NCBI RefSeq assembly: GCF_028551275.1
Contig: NZ_CP117025.1
Span: forward strand, 1,111,501-1,175,500
Length of the DNA stretch: 64,000 bases
Reading direction: 5' to 3'
Source of the DNA: Sphingomonas hankookensis
GTDB taxonomy: Bacteria > Pseudomonadota > Alphaproteobacteria > Sphingomonadales > Sphingomonadaceae
Within the stretch, counting starts at the first letter, position 1; each line of letters opens with the position of its first letter. Shown in pieces: positions 56,174 to 64,000 of this stretch. A program made the translations under genes and the position numbers. The notes beneath the pieces were generated by a model. That model ran no database searches. It worked only from the letters and a program-made list of their open reading frames with translations, and was not told the origin of the DNA.

Positions 56174-57076
56174 ATGGACGAGGGGGTGGACCGGCGCGGG
56201 CTGGCGTTCGGCGTCGGCGCCTATGCGCTGTGGGGGCTGTTGCCGCTCTATTTCCGGCTGCTGGGGCCGATAGACGCGGGGGAGATCGTGGCGCAGCGCG
56301 TGCTGTGGTCGGCGCTGCTCGTCGCGGTCATCGTCGTCGCGGTCGGGCGCGGCGCCCAGTTGCGCGCGGCCTTTGCCGATCGCCGCGCGCTCGCCAACCT
56401 CGTCGCCAGTGCGGCATTCATCGCGATCAACTGGCTGGTCTATGTCTGGGCGGTGCTCCACGGCGAAGTGCTCGCCGCCAGCCTCGCCTATTTCCTGAAC
56501 CCGCTGCTCAACGTGCTGCTGGGCGTCGTTCTGCTCGGCGAACGCATGAACCGGACGCAAGGCGCGGCGGTGGCGTTGGCCGGGGCAGGGGTGGCGCTGT
56601 TCGCCTTCGGATCGTCGTGGATCGCGCTCGGCATCAGCCTCAGCCTCGCGATCAGCTTCGCGCTCTATGGCCTGATCCGCAAGACGGTATCGGTCGGCGC
56701 GCTCGAAGGGCTAATGGTGGAGACCACGCTGTTGGCACCCGTCGCGCTCGGTTATCTGCTGTTGCTCAGCACCACCCAGCCGCTGGCATTCGATCAGGGC
56801 GCGGGCATGGCCGCATTGTTGGTCGTTGCCGGAGCAGTCACCACCGCGCCGCTGCTGCTCTTTTCCGCCGCCGCGCGCCGGTTGCGGCTGGCGACGATGG
56901 GAATGCTGCAGTTCCTTGCGCCCTCGCTGCAGTTCCTGATCGCCATCTTCGTGTTCGGCGAAACGCTGACGCCGGTGCGCATGGGCTGTTTCGCGCTGAT
57001 CTGGGCCGGCCTTGCCGTCTATGTCGTCGGCGGGCGCAGGCCGGGGCGGCGCGATGCCACCCCGACCCGGGCCTGA
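56174..57076 (+). CDS. rarD: EamA/RarD-type transporter (10 membrane helices)
   Basis: 300 residues with ten hydrophobic segments and RarD-specific stretches: GVGAYALWGLLPLYFRLLGP, EIVAQRVLWSALLV, LIAINWLVYVWAVLHGEVLA-type core and ASLAYFLNPLLNVLLGVVLL. The second half repeats the EamA fold. RarD is linked to chloramphenicol sensitivity in E. coli; substrate here is unknown. Starts five bases after the small membrane gene. Confidence 0.92.
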   Translation: MDEGVDRRGLAFGVGAYALWGLLPLYFRLLGPIDAGEIVAQRVLWSALLVAVIVVAVGRGAQLRAAFADRRALANLVASAAFIAINWLVYVWAVLHGEVLAASLAYFLNPLLNVLLGVVLLGERMNRTQGAAVALAGAGVALFAFGSSWIALGISLSLAISFALYGLIRKTVSVGALEGLMVETTLLAPVALGYLLLLSTTQPLAFDQGAGMAALLVVAGAVTTAPLLLFSAAARRLRLATMGMLQFLAPSLQFLIAIFVFGETLTPVRMGCFALIWAGLAVYVVGGRRPGRRDATPTRA

Positions 57077-57080
57077 AGGC

Positions 57081-57647
57081 TTAGCGGCAGACCACCTGCC
57101 CGCGATCGACCGAGCGGCCGAGCAGCGCACCCGCACCGCCGCCGATCAACGTGCCCAGCAGGCTCGACTGGCCGCCGGCAATGACATTGCCCAGCACGCC
57201 GCCACCCAGGCCACCGATGATGAGTCCAGTGGTGCCGTCGCTGCGGCGGCAATAATAGCGATTGTCCTGCCCGCGATAGATGCGGTCGTTCCGGGTCAGC
57301 CGGCGCGGCTGGTAATAGCGGCCGTCGCGATAGTAACGGTCGGCCCAATAGCGGTTCTGGCCCGGTTCGAACCGGTTGTAGTTATAGTTGCGATAGGCGC
57401 GCCAGTCGCGCTGGTCGCGACGCAGGTCGCGCCGGGCATCGTTCACGTCGCGGCGGTATTCGCGCTCGGCACGGCGCACGTCGCGGGGGCTGTCGGCATT
57501 GCGCAGGTCGCGGCGATAGTCGCGGCGGGCGTCGCGCACTTCGTCGCGATATTCCTGGCGCGGGGTCTGCGCCATCGCGGGGGCGGCGGCGATCGTCGGC
57601 AGGGTCACGGCCGCAACCATCGCGGCGAGGATCGGAGTACGCATCAT
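57081..57647 (-). CDS. Secreted Arg/Tyr-rich protein with glycine zipper, 188 aa
   Basis: Signal peptide (cleavage near PAMA-QT), then a highly charged Arg/Asp/Tyr region (YRDEVRDARRDYRRDLRNAD; EYRRDVNDARRDLRRDQRDW) resembling RcnB-type periplasmic proteins, then a C-terminal glycine-zipper segment (TGLIIGGLGGGVLGNVIAGG; LGTLIGGGAGALLGR) that could insert into the outer membrane. Two adjacent ATGs are possible starts behind AGGAG. Role in envelope maintenance is inferred. Confidence 0.75.
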   Translation of the reverse strand: MMRTPILAAMVAAVTLPTIAAAPAMAQTPRQEYRDEVRDARRDYRRDLRNADSPRDVRRAEREYRRDVNDARRDLRRDQRDWRAYRNYNYNRFEPGQNRYWADRYYRDGRYYQPRRLTRNDRIYRGQDNRYYCRRSDGTTGLIIGGLGGGVLGNVIAGGQSSLLGTLIGGGAGALLGRSVDRGQVVCR

Positions 57648-57736
57648 TCTACTCCTGTCCAGAGGATGGGCGGTAGAACGACGCGACCTCGATCGCGGTT
57701 GCGTGAACGGAAAACTACTTCCCGTTCATTTTCACG

Positions 57737-58561
57737 TCAGGCGTATTGCTGACCAGGATAGGCGAACAACAGGTCCGAGTCCTCGCTCGCCTGCAACTGC
57801 ACTTCACCTTCGAAGGTCAGGCAGTCGCCGGCGGTCCATTTCGTACCGTCGGCCGTTCCATTGCCGGTAACGGGAACGAACCAGCCCTTTACGCCTGCCG
57901 GAACTTTGACGCTGCGGTCGCCACCGGTCCAGCGTTCCAGCACGAACTTCGGCCCGTTGACCAGGATCGCGCGGTTCTCCGCGATCTGGCCCGGCGCTTC
58001 CGGCGCCACGAACGGCCGCGCGTCCGACACCGCGACGCCATCCTCCAGATGCAGCTCGCGCGGGCGGCCATAATCGTACAACCGGTACGTCGTTTCCGAA
58101 TTCTGCTGGATCTCGATCAGCGTGATGCCGGCGCCGATCGCATGGACCGTGCCCGACTTGGCATAGAAGAAATCGCCGGCCTTCACCGGCTTCCAGTCCA
58201 GCTTCTGCTCGATCGACCCGTCGAGCGCCGCATCGCGCAGCTGCTCGGCGGTCATCGGTTCGAGGGTGCCGAGCGCAATGGTCGAATCGGGCTCGGCCGC
58301 CAGCAGCGTCCAGCACTCGTCCTTGCCGCGCGGCAGGCCGCGGGCCTGCGCCTGGCGGTCGTCGGGATGGACCTGCACCGACAGTTTTTCCGAGGTGAAG
58401 AGATATTTCACCAGCAGGTCGGGGGTGTCGTCGCCCGGCGTCTTGTACCAGATCTCGCCGACCGGATCGGCATCGGCCGGCTGATCGGCGAAACCGAAGC
58501 CGAGGGAATGGCGGCCCCACGGCTTTTCGACGCGGTGCATTTCGAGCTTGGTGACGGGCAT
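57737..58561 (-). CDS. manA: Mannose-6-phosphate isomerase, class I
   Basis: Interconverts mannose-6-phosphate and fructose-6-phosphate, feeding exopolysaccharide precursors. 274 residues, the short bacterial form. Zinc ligands are visible in LSVQVHPDD (Gln and His), KDECW (Glu) and GTVHAIGAGITLIEIQQNSE (His), followed by TTYRLYDYGR. A second cupin-like C-terminal half follows. Divergent from bamD. Confidence 0.93.
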   Translation of the reverse strand: MPVTKLEMHRVEKPWGRHSLGFGFADQPADADPVGEIWYKTPGDDTPDLLVKYLFTSEKLSVQVHPDDRQAQARGLPRGKDECWTLLAAEPDSTIALGTLEPMTAEQLRDAALDGSIEQKLDWKPVKAGDFFYAKSGTVHAIGAGITLIEIQQNSETTYRLYDYGRPRELHLEDGVAVSDARPFVAPEAPGQIAENRAILVNGPKFVLERWTGGDRSVKVPAGVKGWFVPVTGNGTADGTKWTAGDCLTFEGEVQLQASEDSDLLFAYPGQQYA

Positions 58562-58655
58562 GGGATCGCTCCGGATCGTCGTTGAACGGGTCCGCGTGCT
58601 CATGCGCGAAAGGGACTGTTCGCGCTACCCCTGTGGCAGTAGAAGCATCGCCAAT

Positions 58656-59621
58656 ATGCGTACCGTATCGACCCGCGCGTCTGCGCTCATCCTCGTCGCC
58701 ATCGCCGGTCTCGGCCTGTCCGCCTGCGCCCGTGGCGGCGGCGGCGCGGGCCGCGACCTGCCCTATGTCGCGCGCGACGTGGGCACGCTCTACACCGCCG
58801 CGAAGGACCGGCTCGACCGCCATCAGTACAAGGTCGCGGCGGCATTGTTCGACGAGGTCGAGCGCCAGCACCCCTATTCGGTCTGGGCCCGCCGGGCGCA
58901 GCTGATGGGCGCGTTCAGCTATTATCTGGACGCCGACTATACGAAGGCGATCGCCGGTGCGCAGCGTTTCCTGTCGGTCCATCCCGGCAACCGCGACGCG
59001 CCTTATGCCTATTATCTGATTGCGCTGAGCTATTACGAGCAGATCAGCGACGTGACCCGCGACCAGAAGATCACGATGCAGGCGATGGACGCGCTGGGCG
59101 AACTCTCGCGCCGCTATCCCAATACGCCCTATGCCGCCGATGCCCGGCTGAAGCTCGATCTGGTGCGCGATCACTTGGCCGGCAAGGAAATGGAGATCGG
59201 CCGCTTCTATCAGCAGCGCGGGCAATGGCTGGCGGCGTCGATGCGCTTCCGCTCGGTCGTCGATCAGTATCAGACGACCACCCACGCACCCGAGGCGCTG
59301 ATGCGCCTGACCGAAACCTATCTGGCGCTGGGCGTGCCGGCAGAGGCGAAGAAGTCGGCCGCCGTGCTCGGCGCCAACTATCCGGGCACCGACTGGTATC
59401 AGCGCGCCTATGACCTGATCAACGACAAGACGCCCCCGCCGCCCAAGCCGATCCCGGTCAAATACGCCCCGCCGCCCCCGCCGCCGACCGGCACGGTGAC
59501 GGTCGAACCGGGCGACGACCCCACGCCCGCCCCGCAGACTCCGCCGGCAGTAACCCCGTCGCCGACCGGCCCGACGACCGGCGGCACGAATACGGGTGCG
59601 GGCACCCCGTCGGGGAACTGA
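58656..59621 (+). CDS. bamD: Outer-membrane assembly lipoprotein BamD
   Basis: Essential part of the Bam complex that folds outer-membrane proteins. 321 residues. Lipobox AGLGLSACAR (C24). TPR-like repeats with YKVAAALFDEVERQHPYSVW, YYLDADYTKAIAGAQRFLSV and PYAYYLIALSYYEQISDVTR are the BamD hallmark. The C-terminus is extended by a proline/threonine-rich tail (about 255-321), longer than in enterobacteria. recN follows. Confidence 0.95.
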   Translation: MRTVSTRASALILVAIAGLGLSACARGGGGAGRDLPYVARDVGTLYTAAKDRLDRHQYKVAAALFDEVERQHPYSVWARRAQLMGAFSYYLDADYTKAIAGAQRFLSVHPGNRDAPYAYYLIALSYYEQISDVTRDQKITMQAMDALGELSRRYPNTPYAADARLKLDLVRDHLAGKEMEIGRFYQQRGQWLAASMRFRSVVDQYQTTTHAPEALMRLTETYLALGVPAEAKKSAAVLGANYPGTDWYQRAYDLINDKTPPPPKPIPVKYAPPPPPPTGTVTVEPGDDPTPAPQTPPAVTPSPTGPTTGGTNTGAGTPSGN

Positions 59622-59629
59622 CTCGACTC

Positions 59630-59725
59630 CGTCACTCCCGCGCAGGCGGGAGTCCATAAACGCTATCGTCGCGACTCCGGCCGAAACGCCAGCGGCAATG
59701 GATTCCCGCCTTCGCGGGAATGACG
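59630..59725. repeat. Paired palindromic repeat, CGTCACTCCCGCG variant
   Basis: TCACTCCCGCGCAGGCGGGA and its inverse ATTCCCGCCTTCGCGGGAAT between bamD and recN. Confidence 0.7.
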
Positions 59726-59740
59726 AACAGCTACCACGAT

Positions 59741-59827
59741 CGTCACCCCGGGCTTGACCCGGGGTCCCGCTTCTTCTTCTTCGCCGACCAGCAAAAAGCA
59801 GGACCCCGGATCAAGTCCGGAGAGACG
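59741..59827. repeat. Paired palindromic repeat, CGTCACCCCGG family
   Basis: CGTCACCCCGGGCTTGACCC and ACCCCGGATCAAGTCCGGAG face each other with TTCTTCTTC between, upstream of recN. Confidence 0.75.
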
Positions 59828-59925
59828 AAGAAGGACCACGGATCGAACCCCGCCCCCAACCGTTCGCCCCGCATGCCGCACATAGCCATTTGTTCTTGCG
59901 CTGTTCCGCGGCTATGGAGGGCGCG

Positions 59926-61590
59926 ATGCTGACGGCGCTTTCCATCCGTGACGTGGTGCTGATCGAGGCGCTCGACCTCGATTTCGCCGCTGGCCTGGGC
60001 GTGTTGACCGGGGAGACCGGCGCGGGAAAATCGATCCTGCTCGACGCGCTCGGCCTGGCACTGGGCGCCCGGGGCGACACCGCGCTCGTCCGCCATGGCG
60101 CGAAACAGGCGGCGGTCACCGCGATCTTCGCTGCGCCCGTTCCCGATGGCCCGGTCGCCCGGCTGTTCGACGATAACGGCCTCGACCTCGAACCCGGCGA
60201 ACCGCTCATCATCCGCCGCATCGTAAAGGCCGATGGCGGCAGCCGCGGCTTCGTCAACGACCAGCCCGCCTCGGCCGGCCTCCTGCGCGACCTCGCCCCG
60301 CATCTCGTCGAAATCCACGGCCAGCACGACGATCGCGGCCTGCTCAACCCGCGCGGCCACCGCGCGCTGCTCGACGGCTTCGGCCGGATCGACACCGCAA
60401 CCCTCACGCGCGCCTATCGCGACTGGCGCGATGCCGAAGCGGCGCTGGGCGCGGCGCTGGCCGAGATCGAGGTGGCACAGCGCGACCGCGAATGGCTCGA
60501 ACATGCCGTCGCCGAACTGACCGCGCTCCGCCCCGAACCGGGCGAGGAGGAAACCCTCGCCGAACGCCGCCGCTCGATGCAGCGCGCCGAAAAGGTCGCG
60601 GGCGACCTGACCCAGGTCGAGGAACGGCTCGACGGCCCCAACGGCGCGCTGTCCGCGCTGCGCCAGGCCGCCCGCGCCCTCGAACGCATTGCCGAGGCGC
60701 ATCCCGCGCTCACCGAATCGCTCGCCGCCGTCGACCGCGCGCTGGTCGAGGCGGAGGCGGCCGAGGTCGCGCTGCGCGAAGCGAGCGATGCGCTCGCCTT
60801 CGACGCCGGCGCGCTGGAGGACGACGAATCCCGCCTGTTCGCGCTGCGGGCGATGGCGCGTAAGCACCGCGTCCAGCCCGACGACCTCGCGACCCTCGCC
60901 GAGGAGCTCGTCGGCCGCCTCGCCCTGCTCGAATCGGGCGAAGCCGGTCTCGGCAAGCTGGAGGCCGCGGTCACCAAGGCGCGCGCCGCCTATCAGAAGG
61001 AAGCCGACCGCATCCACGCCGCCCGCCTCGACGCGGCGGCGCGCCTCGATGCGGCGGTGGCCGGCGAACTCGCCCCCCTGAAACTCGACGCCGCCCGCTT
61101 CCGCACCGTCGTCGCCGAACTGGACGACGGACAATGGTCGTCCTCTGGCCGCGACCGGGTGGAGTTCGAGATTTCGACCAACCCCGGCGCACCCTTCGCG
61201 CCGCTCGCCAAGATCGCGTCGGGCGGCGAACTGTCGCGCTTCATCTTGGCGCTGAAGGTCGCGCTCGCCGAAGAGGGCGGGGCGGCGACGATGATCTTCG
61301 ACGAGATCGATCGCGGCGTCGGCGGCGCGGTCGCCTCGGCGATCGGCGACCGCCTCCACCGCCTGTCGCGCGCCACGCAATTGCTGGTCGTCACCCACAG
61401 CCCGCAGGTCGCGGCACGCGGCGACCGCCACCTGCTGATCGCCAAGCGCCACGACGGCATCGTCACCCGCACCGGCGTCCGGCCGCTGTCGAGCGACGAA
61501 CGCCGCGAGGAAATCGCGCGGATGCTCTCGGGCGCCGAAATCACCGACGAGGCGCGCGCCCAGGCCCGGCGGCTGATCGAGCCGGCATGA
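59926..61590 (+). CDS. recN: DNA repair protein RecN
   Basis: SMC-like ATPase in double-strand break repair. 554 residues. Walker A GVLTGETGAGKSILLDALG, EIHGQHDDRGLLNPRGHRAL, ABC signature KIASGGELSRFILALKVA and Walker B TMIFDEIDRGVGGAVASAIG are present, with a central Ala/Glu/Arg coiled coil. ATG 59926 follows GGAGG; a longer reading to 59890 lacks support. Overlaps the next gene by four bases. Confidence 0.96.
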   Translation: MLTALSIRDVVLIEALDLDFAAGLGVLTGETGAGKSILLDALGLALGARGDTALVRHGAKQAAVTAIFAAPVPDGPVARLFDDNGLDLEPGEPLIIRRIVKADGGSRGFVNDQPASAGLLRDLAPHLVEIHGQHDDRGLLNPRGHRALLDGFGRIDTATLTRAYRDWRDAEAALGAALAEIEVAQRDREWLEHAVAELTALRPEPGEEETLAERRRSMQRAEKVAGDLTQVEERLDGPNGALSALRQAARALERIAEAHPALTESLAAVDRALVEAEAAEVALREASDALAFDAGALEDDESRLFALRAMARKHRVQPDDLATLAEELVGRLALLESGEAGLGKLEAAVTKARAAYQKEADRIHAARLDAAARLDAAVAGELAPLKLDAARFRTVVAELDDGQWSSSGRDRVEFEISTNPGAPFAPLAKIASGGELSRFILALKVALAEEGGAATMIFDEIDRGVGGAVASAIGDRLHRLSRATQLLVVTHSPQVAARGDRHLLIAKRHDGIVTRTGVRPLSSDERREEIARMLSGAEITDEARAQARRLIEPA

Positions 61591-61931
61591 CGCAGCCGCC
61601 ACGCACGCCCGATGGCCGCTATATCGTGGTCGACGGCGTGCTGTGGCGCGCCACCCGTCCCGACCTGTCCAACACCGAGCGCGAACGCCTCGTCCACGCC
61701 CTGATGGACGCCCGCCGCGCGGTGGGCGTGGCCAAGCGCGCCGGCGACGACGCAGCGGTGGCGACGGCCCGCAAGGCGGTCGATGCGGCGAAGATCGCGC
61801 TTGGCGAACGCGGCCCGGTCTGGTGGGCCGACGGCGCGCCGGACTATAACCGGCACAAGGTCGAGAACACCCCCTATGCCGCCTGGTGGGCGGTGCGGCA
61901 GCCATCCCTCCCAACGTCACCCCGGACTTGA
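61587..61931 (+). CDS. Small conserved-looking protein coupled to recN, 114 aa
   Basis: Starts inside the recN stop (ATGA). The sequence RYIVVDGVLWRATRPDLSNT followed by ERERLVHALMDARRAVG is a helical unit; GPVWWADGAPDYNRHKVENT followed by PYAAWWAV is Trp-rich. I do not recognise the domain. The last residues (PSLPTSPRT) and the stop codon come from the palindromic repeat at 61915, so the true ancestral C-terminus may have been different. Confidence 0.7.
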   Translation: MTQPPRTPDGRYIVVDGVLWRATRPDLSNTERERLVHALMDARRAVGVAKRAGDDAAVATARKAVDAAKIALGERGPVWWADGAPDYNRHKVENTPYAAWWAVRQPSLPTSPRT

Positions 61932-61984
61932 TCCGGGGTCCCGCTTCTTCTTCTACCTGGACCCCGGATCAAGTCCGGTGCGAC
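61915..61984. repeat. Paired palindromic repeat, CGTCACCCCGG family, overlapping a gene end
   Basis: CGTCACCCCGGACTTGATCC and ACCCCGGATCAAGTCCGGTG face each other. The first 17 bases encode the end of the 114-aa protein. Confidence 0.75.
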
Positions 61985-62006
61985 AGTAACGCGAGAAACC
62001 GCGAAC

Positions 62007-62366
62007 CTACTCCCGCCGCGCGTTCCAGTTGAACAGGAACCGGCGATGCTCGGCCCATGTCTGCCCCTCGACCATCCCGCCACGCAGGCAGCCGCTGCTG
62101 TGATACGGCCCGACGCCGTCGCTGGTCCGGAAACTGACGCAGGTCCGCCCGCGATCGGTCTTCCACCGGCCGCCCTCGATGTCGCTGTCATAGAAACGGC
62201 CGGTGACCGACCCGTCCGCCGCCAGGTGCAGCTCCATCGTCTTTACATAGGGTTTGGTGGGATCGTTGCTCAGGTCAACCTGCCACCTGCCTTCCAGTGG
62301 GTTGACCGGTTCGGCAGCGGCCAGCGGTGCGGTGATCAGTATCGCGGAAAGCAGCATTCGGCGCAT
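62007..62366 (-). CDS. Small secreted protein, 119 aa
   Basis: Signal peptide MRRMLLSAILITAPLAAAEP, then a beta-rich domain NPLEGRWQVDLSNDPTKPYV, GSVTGRFYDSDIEGGRWKTD and GVGPYHSSGCLRGGMVEGQT, resembling small lipocalin-like or DUF2147-type proteins. GGAGGAACGCC precedes ATG 62366. Function unknown. Confidence 0.72.
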   Translation of the reverse strand: MRRMLLSAILITAPLAAAEPVNPLEGRWQVDLSNDPTKPYVKTMELHLAADGSVTGRFYDSDIEGGRWKTDRGRTCVSFRTSDGVGPYHSSGCLRGGMVEGQTWAEHRRFLFNWNARRE

Positions 62367-62703
62367 GGCGTTCCTCCATGGAAACGGGTCTACCGCAAGC
62401 GAACCGGACGGTGTCCCGGCGCAGGTCAGGATCTCCTCATGATAGCATGAGACGCGAACCGCACGAGGCCCGGTCTTCGGAGGCCAATTTCTATCCAGAA
62501 GGTCATCGGCGCAGCCGGTCCGCACCCGCCAATCCCCCGCTTTCCTACAGGGAGTCGGCCTGTCAATATCGCTCCGCTCTTTGACAAGTGGACCGCTATT
62601 GCGCGGCAATTGCAAATTTTGCGCGAAACCGTGGTTAGTGTGAACTTAGTGAACTTATTTGGGAAAACCGTTTGTTTTCAATGGTGCGACACCGGCAAAG
62701 CCA
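62367..62703. other. Intergenic region without a supported gene
   Basis: A 337-base stretch with locally lower GC near 62600-62680. It contains the second copy of the 20-base GTGAACTT motif (62637) and no convincing open frame, tRNA or promoter pair. Confidence 0.6.
62637..62656. repeat. 20-base motif with tandem GTGAACTT, identical to the copy at 3976
   Basis: AGTGTGAACTTAGTGAACTT again, followed here by ATTTGGG. See 3976-3995. Confidence 0.6.
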
Positions 62704-62767
62704 GCGTCGAGGTCGATCGTGCCCCCGGCACGATCTGCGGACTGCGGGGCAGTCCGCACCTCGACGC
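62704..62767. ncRNA. Predicted three-way-junction structure (structured RNA or repeat element)
   Basis: An outer 9-bp stem (GCGTCGAGG / CCTCGACGC) encloses two perfect hairpins: GATCGTGCC-CCC-GGCACGATC (9 bp) and TGCGGACTGC-GGG-GCAGTCCGCA (10 bp). Only two bases at the junction are left unpaired. It is in the 3' region of the glycosylase gene on the minus strand. Either a structured RNA, a terminator complex or a palindromic repeat; expression is unknown. Confidence 0.4.
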
Positions 62768-62801
62768 TCGTCGGACGGCGCTTCTCGCGCCGCCGGCCGG
62801 A

Positions 62802-62819
62802 CGCGCCTCACCCGGCGCG
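62802..62819 (-). terminator. Hairpin after the glycosylase gene
   Basis: CGCGCC-TCACCC-GGCGCG directly after the stop codon of the glycosylase gene on the minus strand. No U tract, so the assignment is weak. Confidence 0.4.
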
Positions 62820-63464
62820 TCAGATCGCGCTGTTCTTCGCCGCCTTCGTCTCCGGATCGAACATATAATGGTGCCACGCGAACACCGTCGCCGCGCTGCG
62901 GTGCGGGCGCCACCCCTCCGCCAGCTCGCGGATCTGCTTCTCGCTCGGCCGCTCGGGCAGGCCCAGGATGCGCCCGATCTCGACCTGCACCGCCAGGTCG
63001 CCCGCCGGCCAGACGTCCAGCCGCCCCTCGGCGAAGAGCAGGTAGATTTCGGCCGACCACCGCCCGATCCCCTTCACCCGCACCAGCTGCGCGATCGCTT
63101 CCTCGTCATCGTCGGGCAGGTTGGCAAGGTCGAGTCGCCCGCTCAGCACCTCGTCGGCAAGACTGCGGGCATAGCCGCTCTTCTGCCGCGACAGCCCGGC
63201 GGCGCGCAGTTCCTCGTCGGTCTTGGTCGCGATTCGCGCGGGATCGCTGGCATCGCCCAGCAACGCCTCCAGCTTCTTCCACACCGCATCCGCCGCCTTG
63301 TAGCTGACCTGCTGCCCGACGATGGTCCTCAGCAGCGTCACATAGCCCCGCTCGCGGATGCGCGGTTCGGGATAGCCGGCATAGGCCAGCGCCGCCGCGA
63401 ACGCCGGCTCGCGCTCGGCCAGCGCATCCAGCGAGGTGCGCAGCTGTTCGGCGGAAAGTCCCAT
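62820..63464 (-). CDS. AlkA-type DNA-3-methyladenine glycosylase
   Basis: Removes alkylated bases from DNA. 214 residues of the HhH-GPD superfamily. The N-terminal helix LRTIVGQQVSYKAADAVWKK, the hairpin VRVKGIGRWSAEIYLLFAEG (about 128-147) and the GPD region DVWPAGDLAVQ with presumed catalytic D156 are clear. It lacks the N-terminal beta domain of E. coli AlkA, so it is the short form. ATG 63464 gives this length; a longer frame reads into the ferredoxin gene. Divergent from fdx. Confidence 0.9.
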   Translation of the reverse strand: MGLSAEQLRTSLDALAEREPAFAAALAYAGYPEPRIRERGYVTLLRTIVGQQVSYKAADAVWKKLEALLGDASDPARIATKTDEELRAAGLSRQKSGYARSLADEVLSGRLDLANLPDDDEEAIAQLVRVKGIGRWSAEIYLLFAEGRLDVWPAGDLAVQVEIGRILGLPERPSEKQIRELAEGWRPHRSAATVFAWHHYMFDPETKAAKNSAI

Positions 63465-63524
63465 GGCCGGTCCTTGAAAAGCGCCGGTCGCCCCGGCATG
63501 GGGCGGCGGACAGGAGAAGATTCG

Positions 63525-63842
63525 ATGCCAACGATTACCGTCGTCGACCGTGCCGGGAAAGAACGAACCGTGGACGCGGAGGTCGGGCTGTCCGTCATGG
63601 AAGTGCTCAAGATCAACGGCTTCGACGACATCCTCGCTTTGTGCGGCGGCTGCTGTTCGTGCGCGACCTGCCACGTCCATGTCGACGCCGCCTATCTCGA
63701 CCGCCTGCCGCCGGTGAGCGAAGACGAGGACGACCTGCTCGATGCGGTCGAGGATCGGGATGCGACCTCGCGGCTGTCGTGCCAGTTGCCAGTGAGTGAG
63801 GCGCTGGAAGGGATGAGGGTCACCATTGGGGCCGAGGATTGA
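63525..63842 (+). CDS. [2Fe-2S] ferredoxin, adrenodoxin type
   Basis: Small electron carrier of 105 residues. The cluster motif C-x5-C-x2-C is in ALCGGCCSCATCHVHV and the fourth cysteine in RLSCQLPVSEAL. The spacing fits the adrenodoxin/putidaredoxin group that feeds cytochromes P450 or Fe-S assembly. CAGGAGA precedes ATG 63525. No P450 or reductase is adjacent. Confidence 0.93.
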   Translation: MPTITVVDRAGKERTVDAEVGLSVMEVLKINGFDDILALCGGCCSCATCHVHVDAAYLDRLPPVSEDEDDLLDAVEDRDATSRLSCQLPVSEALEGMRVTIGAED

Positions 63843-63874
63843 AGACGAAGCAGCGATAGCTGGTTCGCATCAAT

Positions 63875-63931
63875 GCCGGCACGGCCGGCGGGGCAACGCC
63901 CCGACCGACGGCATGGGCTTTGCCCATGCCG
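63875..63931. repeat. Three consecutive hairpins downstream of the ferredoxin gene
   Basis: GCCGGC-ACG-GCCGGC, GGGGC-AAC-GCCCC and CGGCATGGGC-TTT-GCCCATGCCG follow one another, each with a 3-base loop. Probable terminator or repeat element. Sequence from here to 64000 holds no supported gene. Confidence 0.6.
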
Positions 63932-64000
63932 CGCCCCGTATGCGGAGAGGCGTTCTCGATACGGGCTCTCGACAAGCTCGATCCCTACTCGAACCGAACG

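Noticed and set aside
62367..62820. tRNA or known small RNA in the long gap
   Set aside because: No cloverleaf with TTC-loop or anticodon features was found; the only strong structure is the three-way junction reported separately.
62610..63842. Single 410-codon protein spanning the region up to the ferredoxin
   Set aside because: The upstream part is antisense to the AlkA-type glycosylase and crosses the structured intergenic element; the ferredoxin has its own ribosome-binding site and normal length from ATG 63525.

Overview
The window is GC-rich DNA from a flagellated alphaproteobacterium, most likely a sphingomonad (Sphingomonas or a close relative). This rests on protein character, gene content (class-specific flagellar promoters, TonB-dependent receptors, NodT-type efflux, split atp operon) and abundant intergenic palindromic repeats of the kind common in that group. 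No rRNA, tRNA, CRISPR array, transposase or prophage gene was found. Most of the sequence is ordinary chromosomal backbone. Identifications come from reading motifs; no search was run.

Positions 1-21942 are part of a flagellar regulon. It starts with the cut-off end of a sigma-54 activator of FlbD/FleQ type (1-1160, minus) and a large flagellin (1394-3385). Next come a minus-strand operon slt-flhA-fliA, then flgN-like/flgM, then a compact MotA/MotB-like pair followed by flgA. The plus-strand run flgBCDE, flgFGHIJKL, motA, motB completes it. Readable promoters fit a hierarchy: near-perfect sigma-54 elements precede slt, the compact stator pair, flgB and flgF, while sigma-28-like elements precede fliC and flgM. 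Inverted CGGCAA/TTGCCG boxes near these promoters are candidate activator sites. Basal-body genes such as fliF, fliG and fliP are absent and presumably lie to the left.

Positions 22096-33464 hold mixed metabolic and unknown genes: a TonB-dependent receptor with an RGG-like repeat, two thioesterases, and an unusual operon made of a 51-residue peptide and two uncharacterised proteins sharing a C-terminal helical module. An atypical OmpR-type regulator, a crotonase, an agmatine-to-putrescine operon, transaldolase and XerC follow. The peptide operon is the best candidate here for an undescribed system.

Positions 33688-39227 are the F1 ATP synthase operon atpHAG-lipoprotein-DC, with an unexpected lipoprotein gene translationally coupled between atpG and atpD. 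After it come a membrane-anchored trypsin-like protease, PriA, a ZnuD-like receptor divergent from an IclR regulator, L-fuconate dehydratase, a complete RND tripartite efflux operon, small envelope proteins, an EamA/RarD transporter, mannose-6-phosphate isomerase, BamD, RecN, an AlkA-type glycosylase and a [2Fe-2S] ferredoxin.

Two palindromic repeat families recur between genes throughout (one with GTACCCCCGCGCAGGCGGGGG-like arms, one with CGTCACCCCGGxxTTGAxCCGGGG-like arms). Structured non-coding pieces stand out at 13601-13749 (nested inverted repeat), 62704-62767 (predicted three-way junction) and 63875-63931 (three consecutive hairpins).
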